Below, in pieces: positions 26,530-37,002 of a stretch of DNA of 64,000 bases (positions within the stretch are counted from its first letter, which is position 1; each line of letters starts with the position of its first letter). Both the position numbers and the translations under genes were made by a program. Source of the stretch: Streptomyces sp. NBC_00663 (lineage in GTDB: Bacteria > Actinomycetota > Actinomycetes > Streptomycetales > Streptomycetaceae). The notes beneath the pieces are model-generated. The model had not been told where the DNA came from. It worked only from the letters and a program-made list of their open reading frames with translations, and ran no database searches. The stretch spans positions 8,618,001-8,682,000 of the forward strand of contig NZ_CP109027.1 in NCBI RefSeq assembly GCF_036226885.1. The letters run 5' to 3'.

Positions 26530-27069
26530 TCAGGCGCCGTCGTCGCCGGTGCGGCGCCGGGAGAAGTGGTACGCCGCCCCGACCGAGCCGGCGATGAGCG
26601 CGGCGCCCAGACCGATCTCCTTGAGGTCGAAACCGGCGACACTGCCACCCTCACCGGCGTGCACCCCGCGGTCGGGGTACAGCGTCGGGCTGATCGGGGT
26701 CGTCGGGGTGGTGCGGCCGGTGGCGATGGTCAGTTCCGTCGAGCCGCTCACGCCGTTGCAGGAGAACGTCACCTTGTAGACCGCGCCCGGTTTGGCGTCC
26801 CAGTCGACCACGGCTGTCGCCGACGACCGGTTGCCCGGGATGGTGATCGTGTCGAACACCCCCGAGCTGACGGTCGCGGACCCGGTGCAGCCGCCGCTGT
26901 CCCGGTCCAGTTGCAGGGTGACCTGGCCGCCCGCGGCGATCGTGGAGGGCATGACGCTGAAGCCGAACGGCGTGATGTTGCCGTCGACGGCCGCCACGGC
27001 GGCCGGAGCGGAGAAAGCGAGGGCGCCTACGCCCAGCAGTGCGGCCGAAGCTACGCGTATCGCGCGCAT
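26530..27069 (-). CDS. Small secreted tail-anchored protein, candidate sortase substrate (paralogue)
   Basis: 179 residues with the same plan as 25936-26421: signal peptide ending AVAAVDG, Ig-like domain with cysteines in GGCTGS and FSCNGVSG, a Thr/Pro spacer, the motif GVHAGEGGSV, a transmembrane helix (IGLGAALIAGSVGAAYHF) and basic tail RRRTGDD. ATG 27069 has GGAGGA six bases upstream. The spacer TTPTTPISPT would extend the domain away from the wall. It probably lies on the surface together with the other protein; attachment by the neighbouring class F sortase is inferred from the layout, not shown. Confidence 0.82.
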   Translation of the reverse strand: MRAIRVASAALLGVGALAFSAPAAVAAVDGNITPFGFSVMPSTIAAGGQVTLQLDRDSGGCTGSATVSSGVFDTITIPGNRSSATAVVDWDAKPGAVYKVTFSCNGVSGSTELTIATGRTTPTTPISPTLYPDRGVHAGEGGSVAGFDLKEIGLGAALIAGSVGAAYHFSRRRTGDDGA

Positions 27070-27290
27070 GGTGAGTCCTCCGGGTCCCCGAGGAGCAGCC
27101 GCGGACCTTTTCCGCGTTGTGCCGGAAATGCACCTCGATGATCGGAACGCTAGGAAGGTACGCACATGTGCGCGAACGCTGTCGGGCGAATGGGTCACGG
27201 TTGTGGGCCGCTCGGGGGACACCGACGGCGTGGCGGCGCGTGGCCGCGCGCAGCGGCGTCCCCTCCGGGTGCCCGGCGGGTGAGGACCTG

Positions 27291-28055
27291 TCAGCCCCTG
27301 ATGCTCGGGAACAGGTTCAGGAACGGTTCCGCCGACGCCGTGATGCCCCGGCTGTAGGGCGCGTCGAAGTCCCAGATCAGGAAGAGCAGGAACGCGATCA
27401 GGGCGGAGAACAGCCCGGCGAGGATCAGCTCACGTGGCGTTCTGCGGATCTGGAGGGCCAGGACCATGCCGATGGTGATGACGGCCCCGGCGACCAGCCC
27501 GAACCACACCACCCCCGGCATCGTCGCCCCCATCGCGTTGGTCCGGGAGGTGCGCGCCGCGTCGGCCGCGGCCACCTGGTCGACGAGCGGCTGGTAGGCC
27601 TGCGCCTCGAAGTCGTTCGCCGGCTCGTAGTCGGTGACGTCCTGGCGGAGCTTCTCCAGCAGCTGGGTGCCGCGCTCGGTGACCTCGCCCTTGTCGGCCA
27701 TCGTCTGCCACTCCGTGTTCACGACGTGTCCGACATAGGCGTTGACATCCTCCCGAATGCGGTCACGGGTGTCGGCCGGATAGACCCGGACGCGCTCCGA
27801 GACCTCGTGCAGGGCGACGGCCTCCGCCTGGACGTGGTCCTGGGCCGCGCTGCGCCCCTCCCACACCCCCGCGATGGCCAGGCCCAGGACGATGGCGTAC
27901 ACCACACCGATCCACATCGTCATGTACTCGATGACGTCCGGGGTCTCGTCGGGGTCCTCGTCTTCGGAGGCCGCGCCATGGCGGACGACGACGATGACGA
28001 CCACCACGGCACAGGCGGCCAGCATCGCGAGGGTGAGAACAAGCCATTCCGGCAA
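27291..28055 (-). CDS. DUF4239 membrane protein
   Basis: 254-residue membrane protein of the DUF4239 (bestrophin-like) group. Two helices lie at the N-terminus (about 3-24 and 46-66), a long soluble helical region carries the conserved Trp/Glu pattern (residues 70-175), and two helices close the protein (about 180-202 and 212-230), ending WDFDAPYSRG. Role unknown; members are proposed channels or scaffold proteins. It starts 16 bases after the proline-rich protein stop on the same strand, so the two may be co-transcribed. Confidence 0.85.
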   Translation of the reverse strand: MPEWLVLTLAMLAACAVVVVIVVVRHGAASEDEDPDETPDVIEYMTMWIGVVYAIVLGLAIAGVWEGRSAAQDHVQAEAVALHEVSERVRVYPADTRDRIREDVNAYVGHVVNTEWQTMADKGEVTERGTQLLEKLRQDVTDYEPANDFEAQAYQPLVDQVAAADAARTSRTNAMGATMPGVVWFGLVAGAVITIGMVLALQIRRTPRELILAGLFSALIAFLLFLIWDFDAPYSRGITASAEPFLNLFPSIRG

Positions 28056-28071
28056 GGAAAGCCTCCAAAGA

Positions 28072-28674
28072 TCAGCGCGGACGCAGCGCCGCGACGGCGG
28101 CGATCGCGGGCACGGCGATGAGCAGGACGAAGGTGAGCGGTGAGGTGCCGTGGTGCGGGGACCGCCGGGAGACGGGCGCGTGGTACGCCGGATAGCTCAC
28201 CGGGGACGGGGTCGCGGACGGGCGGGGGGTCGGCTTCGGTGACGGCTCGGGCGTGGGCTTCGGGGGCGGGGTGGGGGTGGGGGTCGGACGCGGTGCGGGG
28301 GCCGCCGGCTGCGGGGCCGGGGGCGGTGGGGTCGGCTTCGGTGGGGGCTTCGGGGTGGGACTCGCCTTGGTCGGCGTCGGCGTCGGCGTCGGCGTCGGTT
28401 TCGGCGGCGGTGTGGGGGTGGGCGTGGGTGTGGGGCACGGCGGAGGCGGCGGGGGAGTGGGTGTGGGGCACGCCGGAGGGGTCGGCCAGGTCAGGCTTCC
28501 GGCGACCGCCACCGCGACCGTGCCGTCCGGACCGGTCGACGCGGAGGCGCAGGCGTCGGCCCGCGCGGTGCCTGCCGGTACGCCGACGCACAGCCATGCC
28601 AACGCCAGGGCGGTCAACACCCGTATGGCAGGGGCGTATTGGGTCGGTTCGGGTCGATGCACGACGCAGATCAT
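28072..28674 (-). CDS. Proline-rich secreted protein with C-terminal membrane anchor
   Basis: About 200 residues. Signal-like segment VLTALALAWLCVGVPAGTAR, a short conserved part, then more than 100 residues of Pro/Thr/Lys repeats (PTPTPTPPPK type), and a C-terminal transmembrane helix LTFVLLIAVPAIAAVAAL with a short RPR tail. The repeat would span the peptidoglycan. ATG 28674 was chosen because it gives a short basic region before the signal; a longer ATG at 28812 only adds poorly supported residues. The complementary strand reads as a Gly/Val-rich frame, a composition artefact. No enzymatic motif. Confidence 0.68.
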   Translation of the reverse strand: MICVVHRPEPTQYAPAIRVLTALALAWLCVGVPAGTARADACASASTGPDGTVAVAVAGSLTWPTPPACPTPTPPPPPPCPTPTPTPTPPPKPTPTPTPTPTKASPTPKPPPKPTPPPPAPQPAAPAPRPTPTPTPPPKPTPEPSPKPTPRPSATPSPVSYPAYHAPVSRRSPHHGTSPLTFVLLIAVPAIAAVAALRPR

Positions 28675-28885
28675 GAACCCAGAACGCGCTTCGGTGCGCC
28701 CTGGTGGCGGGGGATTGCCCCGAAGGAGTGAGCGGGCCGTTTCGGGGTTTGAGTTCACCCGTGTCACAGCTTCCGAAAAGAAATCTGTGCCCCGGTTGAA
28801 CACACCAGCCACTTCCGTCCGTACTCATGACCGTGCGGCGGCGCATACGGCGCTGCAACACCCGTACCAATATGGGGAGTTGACG

Positions 28886-29842
28886 ATGAAGACCTCCTGG
28901 CGGAGTGCATCGCTCGTGGCGAGCGCTGCGGCGGTGCTGGCGCTGACGACGGCGTGCGGCCAGGAAGCAGCCCCGTCCGCGAGCAGTCAGAACGTGGGCG
29001 CGACCGCCGCGGCCGGCGACTACGGCAACGCGGGCGCCGGCGTCGGCTCCGGCTACGGCAACGGGACCGGCGCGAGCCCCTCGGCCAGCAGCCCCGCGTC
29101 GAAGGCCGCCTCCGCGGGCAAGCTGGCCGTCGTCACCAACCCGGAGCTCGGCAAGGTGCTGACGGACAACGCCGGCCTCACCCTCTACCGCTTCGACACG
29201 GACACGGCCGAGCCGCCGAAGTCCAACTGTGACGGCGACTGCGCGTCGACCTGGCCCCCGGTGCCGGCCGACGACGCCACGGCCGGCGAGGGCATCGACA
29301 AGTCGCTGCTCGGCGAGGTCACCCGCACCGACGGCAGCAAGCAGCTGACGATCGGCGGCTGGCCGGCGTACCGCTACGCGAAGGACGTCAACGCGGGCGA
29401 CGTCAACGGCCAGGGCGTGGGCGGCAAGTGGTACGCGCTCGCCCCCACCGGCAAGAAGGCCACGCTGGCCTCGCTGCCCGGACTGTCCACCCGTGAGGAC
29501 CCGAACCTGGGCGAGATCGTCGTCGACAAGAACGGCATGACGGTCTACCGCTTCCTGAAGGACACCGCCTGGCCCGACCCGATCTCGAGGTGCACCGGAG
29601 CCTGCCTGGAGAAGTGGCCGGCCGTCGGGCCCGTCGAGACCAACGACACCAAGGGCGTCGTGAAGAAGGGCCTGATGAGCTTCACCCGGCCCGACGGGGT
29701 CAAGCAGCAGACCATCAACTGCTGGCCCATCTACACCTTCGCCCAGGACAAGGAGCCGGGCGACACCAACGGTCAGGGCGTCGGCGGCACGTGGTACGCC
29801 GTCGCACCCGACGGAAAGCCGGTCGGCGCGCCGAAGCAGTAG
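28886..29842 (+). CDS. SCO0930-type lipoprotein with two Lipoprotein_15 repeats
   Basis: 318-residue lipoprotein; the lipobox LTTAC gives Cys24. A Gly/Ala/Ser linker follows, then two homologous secreted repeats (PF03640 type), about residues 85-195 and 205-316. Each contains LTLYRF or MTVYRF, a Cys-x3-Cys pair before W-P (GDCASTWPP, GACLEKWPA) and ends GVGGxWYA(L/V)AP. The repeat family is widespread but of unknown function; redox or electron-transfer roles have been suggested for some relatives. ATG 28886 has GGGGAG upstream; readings further 5' are the antisense of the proline-rich gene. It lies just upstream of the methyltransferase/rmdA pair. Confidence 0.87.
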   Translation: MKTSWRSASLVASAAAVLALTTACGQEAAPSASSQNVGATAAAGDYGNAGAGVGSGYGNGTGASPSASSPASKAASAGKLAVVTNPELGKVLTDNAGLTLYRFDTDTAEPPKSNCDGDCASTWPPVPADDATAGEGIDKSLLGEVTRTDGSKQLTIGGWPAYRYAKDVNAGDVNGQGVGGKWYALAPTGKKATLASLPGLSTREDPNLGEIVVDKNGMTVYRFLKDTAWPDPISRCTGACLEKWPAVGPVETNDTKGVVKKGLMSFTRPDGVKQQTINCWPIYTFAQDKEPGDTNGQGVGGTWYAVAPDGKPVGAPKQ

Positions 29843-29876
29843 GGGCCGCCCCCCGGCCGACCCGAACGTCACCCCT

Positions 29877-29907
29877 CCGCCCCCTGCGCACCACGCGCGG
29901 GGGGCGG
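29877..29907 (+). terminator. GC-rich hairpin after lipoprotein gene
   Basis: CCGCCCCC and GGGGGCGG arms enclose a loop that can pair further through TGCGC/GCGCG. It lies 35 bases after the lipoprotein stop and has no T-run. Confidence 0.6.
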
Positions 29908-30071
29908 ACCGGTTTGCCGTGATTCACCGCTTCTATGGCAAGGTCAACTCGGCACGTGCCGCAGGCAGTGACCGGGAACGGACGGTCAATTTCCGTTTCG
30001 GCTCGCTCCTTTGGCAGGCGATCAGTAGCCTCAGCTCGAACACCGGATCGCCTGAAGCCTTGGAGAGCTAG

Positions 30072-30893
30072 ATGGAGCGTCCCGCCTGGGCCCCACGGAG
30101 CATCGACATCTCGGTGCCCAGTGTCTCGCGGATCTACGACTACTACCTGGGCGGTTCGCACAACTTCGAGGTCGACCGGGAAGCCGCTCGCAAGGCGATG
30201 GAGTTCATGCCGGGGCTGCCCAAGATCATGCAGGCGAACCGGGCGTTCATGCGACGCGCGGTCCGCTTCGCCGTCGACCAGGGCATCTCCCAGTTCCTGG
30301 ACGTCGGTTCGGGCATCCCGACCTTCGGCAACGTCCACGAGGTGGCCCAGGCCGCCGACCCCGACGCACGCGTCGTCTACGTCGACCACGACCCGGTGGC
30401 CGTCGCCCACAGCCAGGCCGTCCTCGCCGGGATCGAGCGGGCAGGGGTCGTCGCCGCGGATCTGCGCAAGCCGCAGGAGATCGTCGCGAGCGCCGAAGTA
30501 CAGCAACTGATCGACCTGAAGCGGCCGGTGGCCCTGCTTCTCGTTGCCATACTGCACTTCGTGGAAGACGAGGACGACCCGTACGGGGCGGTGGCCGAGC
30601 TGCGCGACGCGCTCGCGCCCGGCAGCCTGCTGGTGCTCACGCATGCCTCGTACGAGGGAATCCCGCTGCCGGCCGAGCGGGCCGGGGGTGCGGTGGACGT
30701 GTACAAGGACATTCGCAACCCGCTGATCATGCGCTCGCGCGACGAGATCGCGCGGTTCTTCGAGGGGTACGACATGGTGGAACCGGGACTGGTGCCGATG
30801 CCGCGCTGGCGGCCGGAGACGGAGACCTGGGACCCTGACGACGAGGATCCCTGGGCCTTCTCCGGGTTCGCCGGCGTGGGGCGCAGGGCGTGA
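30072..30893 (+). CDS. SAM-dependent methyltransferase, DUF574/Methyltransf_19 family
   Basis: 273-residue protein of a family abundant in Streptomyces. The N-terminal signature PSVSRIYDYYLGGSHNFEVD and the SAM loop FLDVGSGIPT are both clear, with VVYVDHDPVAV as the acidic strand. Substrates of the family are unknown. Its last four bases overlap the GTG of the PAS-GGDEF-EAL gene (GTGA), so the two are translationally coupled, which suggests a link to c-di-GMP turnover or simply shared expression. GGAGAG lies before the ATG. Confidence 0.9.
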   Translation: MERPAWAPRSIDISVPSVSRIYDYYLGGSHNFEVDREAARKAMEFMPGLPKIMQANRAFMRRAVRFAVDQGISQFLDVGSGIPTFGNVHEVAQAADPDARVVYVDHDPVAVAHSQAVLAGIERAGVVAADLRKPQEIVASAEVQQLIDLKRPVALLLVAILHFVEDEDDPYGAVAELRDALAPGSLLVLTHASYEGIPLPAERAGGAVDVYKDIRNPLIMRSRDEIARFFEGYDMVEPGLVPMPRWRPETETWDPDDEDPWAFSGFAGVGRRA

Positions 30894-33025
30894 GCGCCGA
30901 GCCGGACGGGCCGGAGGACAGACTGCGCCGGTTCGCGACGATCTGGAGCCGGGCGGTGTTCCCGGTGACCACGACGTCCTCGACCCGGCCCGAGTTCGAG
31001 GCACAACTCCTGCCGCTGGCCCGCCGGTTGAGCGAGGCGCTGCGGACCAGGACCTTCGACGCCGACGCGGGCAGGTCCGTCGGGGCCGCCCTCGTCACGG
31101 TGCACTGCACCGACCCGGAGGCGCTCAGCCGGACGCTGGACTGCGTCGACGCCTACCTGGTGCTGTACTGCGGCGGCGACGGCGACCAGGAGGATCTGCG
31201 GGTGCGCGCCTCCCGGCTTCAGCACGCCATGGCCGCCGGGTTCGCGCAGGCCCTGCGCGAGCGGACGCTGGCCGAGCAGGAGGCGATCTCCGCGGCGGCC
31301 CTGAAGGCGCAGGGCGTGGTCGCGCAGGCGCTGCACGCGAGCGAGGCGCGCTTCCGCGCGGTCTTCGAGGGCGCCGCCATAGGAATCGGCATGGCCGACC
31401 TCGACGGCAACATCCTCCAGGTCAACGAAGCCCTGCTGCGGATGTTCGGCATCACCGAGAAGACGATGCTCGGCCGGAACGTGGCGGAGTGGACCCACCC
31501 CGAGGACGCGCCCCAGACCTGGACCCTCTACGACGAGCTGGTCCGCGGCGAGCGCGAGCACTACCACGTCGAGAAGGCCTTCTCCCGCCCTGACGGAACG
31601 GCTCTGTGGACCAACCTGACGGTCTCCCTGCTGCGCGACGCGGACGGCGACCCGCAGTACCAGCTGGCGTTGATGGAGGACACCACCGAGCGCCGGCTGC
31701 TCAACCTCCGGCTGCGCTACGAGGCCACGCACGACGCGCTGACCGGCCTGCCCAACCGCACGTTCTTCTTCGAACGCCTGGAGAAGGCGCTCGGCGCGGG
31801 CGAGGGCCAGCGGTTCGGCCTGTGCTACCTCGACCTCGACGGCTTCAAGACCATCAACGACAGCCTCGGCCACGCGGCCGGCGACCGGCTGCTCGTCGAA
31901 GTGGCCGACCGGCTCCAGTCGTGCACGACCGCGCCCGGCGAGATGGTCGCCCGTCTGGGCGGTGACGAGTTCGTGGCGCTGACGACGGGCACCGACACCG
32001 AGCGCGAGGTCGACGAGCTGGCCTCCCGGATCATGCACGCGCTCATCGCCCCGATCAGCGTCGACGGCCGTGAGCTGACCGTGCGCGGCAGCATCGGCAT
32101 CGTCGAGGGCCCGGCGGGGGAGCGCAGCGCGGCGGAGGTGCTGCGCAGCGCCGACATCACGATGTACCGGGCCAAGGCCTCGGGCGGCAACCGCTTCGAG
32201 CTGGCGGACGCGGAGGCGGACGCCCGCGCCATCACCCGGCACGGCCTGACCACCGCCCTGCCGACCGCCCTGGAGCGGGGCGAGTTCTTCATCGAGTACC
32301 AGCCGCTGGTCCACCTCGGTGACGGCAGCGTCCGCGGCGCGGAAGCCCTGGTCCGCTGGCTGCATCCGCAGCACGGTGTGCTCGGCCCCGACCGCTTCAT
32401 CCCGCTCGCCGAGCACACGGGCCTGATCGTCCCGCTGGGCCGCTGGGTCCTGGAGCAGTCCGTCCGCCAGGCCCGCGACTGGCGGGAACGCCACACGGAC
32501 GCCGGCCCGCTGCGTATCAACGTCAACCTGTCGCCGTGTCAGCTCACCCACCCCGGTCTGGTGCAGGACACGGTGGACATCCTGGAGCGCACCGGTGTCG
32601 ACCCGGACGCGCTGTGTCTGGAGGTCACCGAGTCGGCGTTGATCGGCGCGGACGACGACCTTCTCAAGCCCCTGCGCCGGCTGGCCGAGATGGGCGTCGA
32701 CATCGCCCTGGACGACTTCGGCACCGGCTACTCGAACCTGGCGAACCTGCGCCGCCTCCCGGTGAGCATCCTCAAGCTGGACCGCTCCTTCACCCAGAGC
32801 ATGCAGCAGTTCCCGGCCGACCCCGTCGACCTCAAGATCGTCGAGGGCATCGTCTCCCTCGCCCACAGCCTGGACCTCGCGGTCACGGTCGAGGGCGTGG
32901 AGACCGGCGCCCAGGCCGAGCAACTGCGCATACTGGGCTGCGACACGGCCCAGGGCTGGTACTACGCCCGCCCGGGCCCCCCGGACCGACTGCACGAACT
33001 GGCACTGGTGGACGCGACGGGCTGA
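30890..33025 (+). CDS. rmdA: PAS-GGDEF-EAL c-di-GMP enzyme, RmdA-like
   Basis: 711-residue cytoplasmic protein. About 150 N-terminal residues of unknown fold are followed by PAS (about 153-270), GGDEF (motif RLGGDEF at 355-361, intact) and EAL (GAEALVRW at about 482, DDFGTGYSNL and the rest of the catalytic set present). Thus both diguanylate cyclase and phosphodiesterase sites look functional on paper; S. coelicolor RmdA (SCO0928), with this layout and neighbourhood, is a c-di-GMP phosphodiesterase affecting development. Orthology is inferred from architecture plus flanking sdh and SCO0930-like genes. Start GTG overlaps the methyltransferase stop. Confidence 0.85.
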   Translation: MSAEPDGPEDRLRRFATIWSRAVFPVTTTSSTRPEFEAQLLPLARRLSEALRTRTFDADAGRSVGAALVTVHCTDPEALSRTLDCVDAYLVLYCGGDGDQEDLRVRASRLQHAMAAGFAQALRERTLAEQEAISAAALKAQGVVAQALHASEARFRAVFEGAAIGIGMADLDGNILQVNEALLRMFGITEKTMLGRNVAEWTHPEDAPQTWTLYDELVRGEREHYHVEKAFSRPDGTALWTNLTVSLLRDADGDPQYQLALMEDTTERRLLNLRLRYEATHDALTGLPNRTFFFERLEKALGAGEGQRFGLCYLDLDGFKTINDSLGHAAGDRLLVEVADRLQSCTTAPGEMVARLGGDEFVALTTGTDTEREVDELASRIMHALIAPISVDGRELTVRGSIGIVEGPAGERSAAEVLRSADITMYRAKASGGNRFELADAEADARAITRHGLTTALPTALERGEFFIEYQPLVHLGDGSVRGAEALVRWLHPQHGVLGPDRFIPLAEHTGLIVPLGRWVLEQSVRQARDWRERHTDAGPLRINVNLSPCQLTHPGLVQDTVDILERTGVDPDALCLEVTESALIGADDDLLKPLRRLAEMGVDIALDDFGTGYSNLANLRRLPVSILKLDRSFTQSMQQFPADPVDLKIVEGIVSLAHSLDLAVTVEGVETGAQAEQLRILGCDTAQGWYYARPGPPDRLHELALVDATG

Positions 33026-33122
33026 GCGATGGCCGTGTGACACCCGAGCGGTGGCTGTCCGGTGCCCCCCTTCCTACGATCGAAGGGGGGCCACCGGCAC
33101 CCTGAGCGGAGGGAGCGCGGAC

Positions 33123-33355
33123 ATGGACATCACCACCATGCGTCGGCTCTTCGAGGCCCACCGCGAGGCCGAGGCGGCGCGCGACATCGACTCGGTCCAG
33201 GCGCCTTCGAGGTGCCGTTCGCCAACATCGTCCCCTTCAGCCAGGGCCTCATGGCCGGCGAGACGATCTACTTCGACCTGGCCACGCTGTGCGAACAGGC
33301 GGGGATCCCGCTGGACGCCGTACGACAGGCCGCGGCGGAGCGCAGGGCGCGGTAG
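33123..33355 (+). pseudogene. SnoaL-like/ester cyclase family gene with internal deletion
   Basis: The N-terminal helix MDITTMRRLFEAHREAEAAR continues to about 33205. The frame then jumps to FEVPFANIVPFSQGLMAGET and continues YFDLATLCEQAG to the stop at 33355. In intact proteins of this NTF2-like family roughly 70 residues lie between these parts, including the cavity-lining residues, so a deletion has removed the middle and shifted the frame. GGAGGGAGC still precedes the ATG. It sits between rmdA and the convergent LysR gene. Confidence 0.7.
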
Positions 33356-33362
33356 GGGGCTG

Positions 33363-34247
33363 TCACCGTTCGAGCAGCATCCGCTGCAACTCGCGTGCGG
33401 CTCGCGGTGGGGCCACGTCGCTGCGGTGGGCCAGGGCGATCGTGCGGTGCAGGCCGGGGCGGGTGAGGGGGGTGACCCGCAGGCCCCGTCCGGAGCGTGC
33501 CGCCACCATCCGGGGGACGACGGCCACCCCCAGCCCCGCCCGCACGAACCCGAGGACCGCGTCCATCTCGCCGCCCTCGACCGCGAAGTCCGGCTCGAAG
33601 CCCTCCGCGCGGCAGGCGGCGACCGTCAGTTCGCGCAGGTCGTAGCCGTGCCGGAACATCACCAGGCGTTCGCCCTCCAGGTCGGCGATGCGTACGGTAC
33701 GGCGGCCGGCGCCCGGTTTGGGGGCCTCCGGGGACGACACCACCACCAGGTCCTCGCGCAGCAGCTCCACCGTGGTCAGCGCGGGGGACGGGGTCGGCAG
33801 CGGGAGGACGACGAGCGCGAGGTCCAGGGCGCCGCGGGCCAGTTCACGGACCAGGTCGTGGGAGCCGCCCTCCTCGATGAGCAGGCGGATGCCGGGGTAG
33901 CGGTCGTGGAAGGCGCGGAGCACGTCCGGGAGCAGGCCGGTGCACAGGCTCGGGGTCGCGCCCAGCCGGACCCGGCCGCTGCGCAGCTGGACCAGTTCCT
34001 GCACCTCGTGCCGGGCCGTGTCCGCGTCGGCCAGGATGCGGCGGGCCAGCGGGAGCAGGGCCTCACCGGCGTCCGTGAGGGTGATGTTGCCCCGGGCCCG
34101 GAGGAACAGATCCGCGCCCAGCTCCCGCTCCAGTGCCTTGATCTGCTGGGAAAGGGACGGCTGGGCGACATGGATCAGGTCCGCGGCCCGGGTGAAGTGC
34201 CTGGTCTCGGCGACCGCCACGAAGTACTGGAGCTGCGTGAACTGCAT
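33363..34247 (-). CDS. LysR family transcriptional regulator
   Basis: 294-residue LysR protein. The N-terminal winged helix MQFTQLQYFVAVAETRHFTR with AQPSLSQQIKALERELG is followed by the co-inducer domain (about 90-290), full length. It is divergent from sdhCAB with a 95-base spacer that contains inverted CGATAG/CTATCG elements, so it probably controls succinate dehydrogenase or itself. Subfamily features resemble regulators of aromatic or organic acid metabolism; the effector is unknown. Confidence 0.92.
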   Translation of the reverse strand: MQFTQLQYFVAVAETRHFTRAADLIHVAQPSLSQQIKALERELGADLFLRARGNITLTDAGEALLPLARRILADADTARHEVQELVQLRSGRVRLGATPSLCTGLLPDVLRAFHDRYPGIRLLIEEGGSHDLVRELARGALDLALVVLPLPTPSPALTTVELLREDLVVVSSPEAPKPGAGRRTVRIADLEGERLVMFRHGYDLRELTVAACRAEGFEPDFAVEGGEMDAVLGFVRAGLGVAVVPRMVAARSGRGLRVTPLTRPGLHRTIALAHRSDVAPPRAARELQRMLLER

Positions 34248-34254
34248 GACCGTA

Positions 34255-34284
34255 CGATAGCCGCTCGATAGCCGCTGCCTATCG
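34255..34284. promoter_or_regulatory. Putative LysR operator between lysR and sdhC
   Basis: CGATAG occurs at 34255-34260 and 34266-34271 as a direct repeat, and the inverted copy CTATCG at 34279-34284. The pair CGATAG-N7-CTATCG has the size of a LysR recognition site, and it lies 8-37 bases upstream of the lysR start. Confidence 0.55.
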
Positions 34285-34342
34285 AATCAAGCCGGACCAT
34301 GTCTTGGACCGATGGGGCCCGACGGCCCTAGCGTTCATGGAC

Positions 34343-35050
34343 ATGGCACTGGCAACGCGGACGGACCGACGACCGTCCATGGCACGCACCGTCTGGGACA
34401 GCTCCGTCGGCAAGAAGACGGTGATGGCCGTCAGCGGTCTGATCATGCTGTCGTACCTGGTCGTCCACATGATCGGGAACCTGAAGATCTTCTTCGGGGC
34501 GGGCGAGTTCAACCATTACGCCCACTGGCTGCGCACCCTCGGCGAGCCCTTCATGCACTACGAGTGGACGCTGTGGGTGATCCGCGTCGTCCTCGTCGTC
34601 GCGGTCGTCGCGCACGCCGTCTCCGCCTACCAGCTCAGCCGACGCGACATCAGGGCGCGCCCCACGAAGTACGTCCACAGCAAGGCGCGGACGAGCTACG
34701 CGACCCGCACCATGCGCTGGGGCGGCATCATCCTCGGCCTCTTCATCATCTGGCACCTCCTCGACCTGACGACCGGCACCGTGCACACGGGCGGATTCCA
34801 GGAGGGCCACCCGTACCAGAACGTGGTGGACACCTTCTCCACCTGGTACGGCAACGTCATCTACATCGTCGCGATGCTGGCTCTGGGCCTGCACGTCCGG
34901 CACGGCTTCTGGAGCGCCGCCCAGACCCTCGGCGCCGGCAGCCGTACCCGCGACCGTGCCCTGAAGGCCACGGCGAACGTCCTCGCGCTGCTGCTCACGG
35001 CCGGCTTCATCGCCGTACCCGTGGGCGTCATGACCGGAGTGGTGAGCTGA
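34343..35050 (+). CDS. sdhC: Succinate dehydrogenase cytochrome b subunit
   Basis: About 235 residues, single five-helix membrane anchor of the type B succinate dehydrogenase/fumarate reductase, with haem-ligand histidines in LSYLVVHMIGN, HAVSAYQL, IIWHLLDL and LGLHVRHGF. It carries two haems in relatives and binds quinone. No clear ribosome site precedes ATG 34343 or the alternative ATG 34337, so the start is uncertain; a further ATG at 34379 would still keep all helices. First gene of sdhCAB, two bases before sdhA, divergent from the LysR gene. Confidence 0.92.
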   Translation: MALATRTDRRPSMARTVWDSSVGKKTVMAVSGLIMLSYLVVHMIGNLKIFFGAGEFNHYAHWLRTLGEPFMHYEWTLWVIRVVLVVAVVAHAVSAYQLSRRDIRARPTKYVHSKARTSYATRTMRWGGIILGLFIIWHLLDLTTGTVHTGGFQEGHPYQNVVDTFSTWYGNVIYIVAMLALGLHVRHGFWSAAQTLGAGSRTRDRALKATANVLALLLTAGFIAVPVGVMTGVVS

Positions 35051-35052
35051 AC

Positions 35053-36998
<1,946 letters not shown>

Positions 36999-37002
<4 letters not shown>

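Noticed and set aside
28253..28885. Gly/Val-rich N-terminal extension of the SCO0930-like lipoprotein
   Set aside because: It is the antisense of a proline-threonine repeat gene; the true lipoprotein start at 28886 has a ribosome site and a signal peptide.
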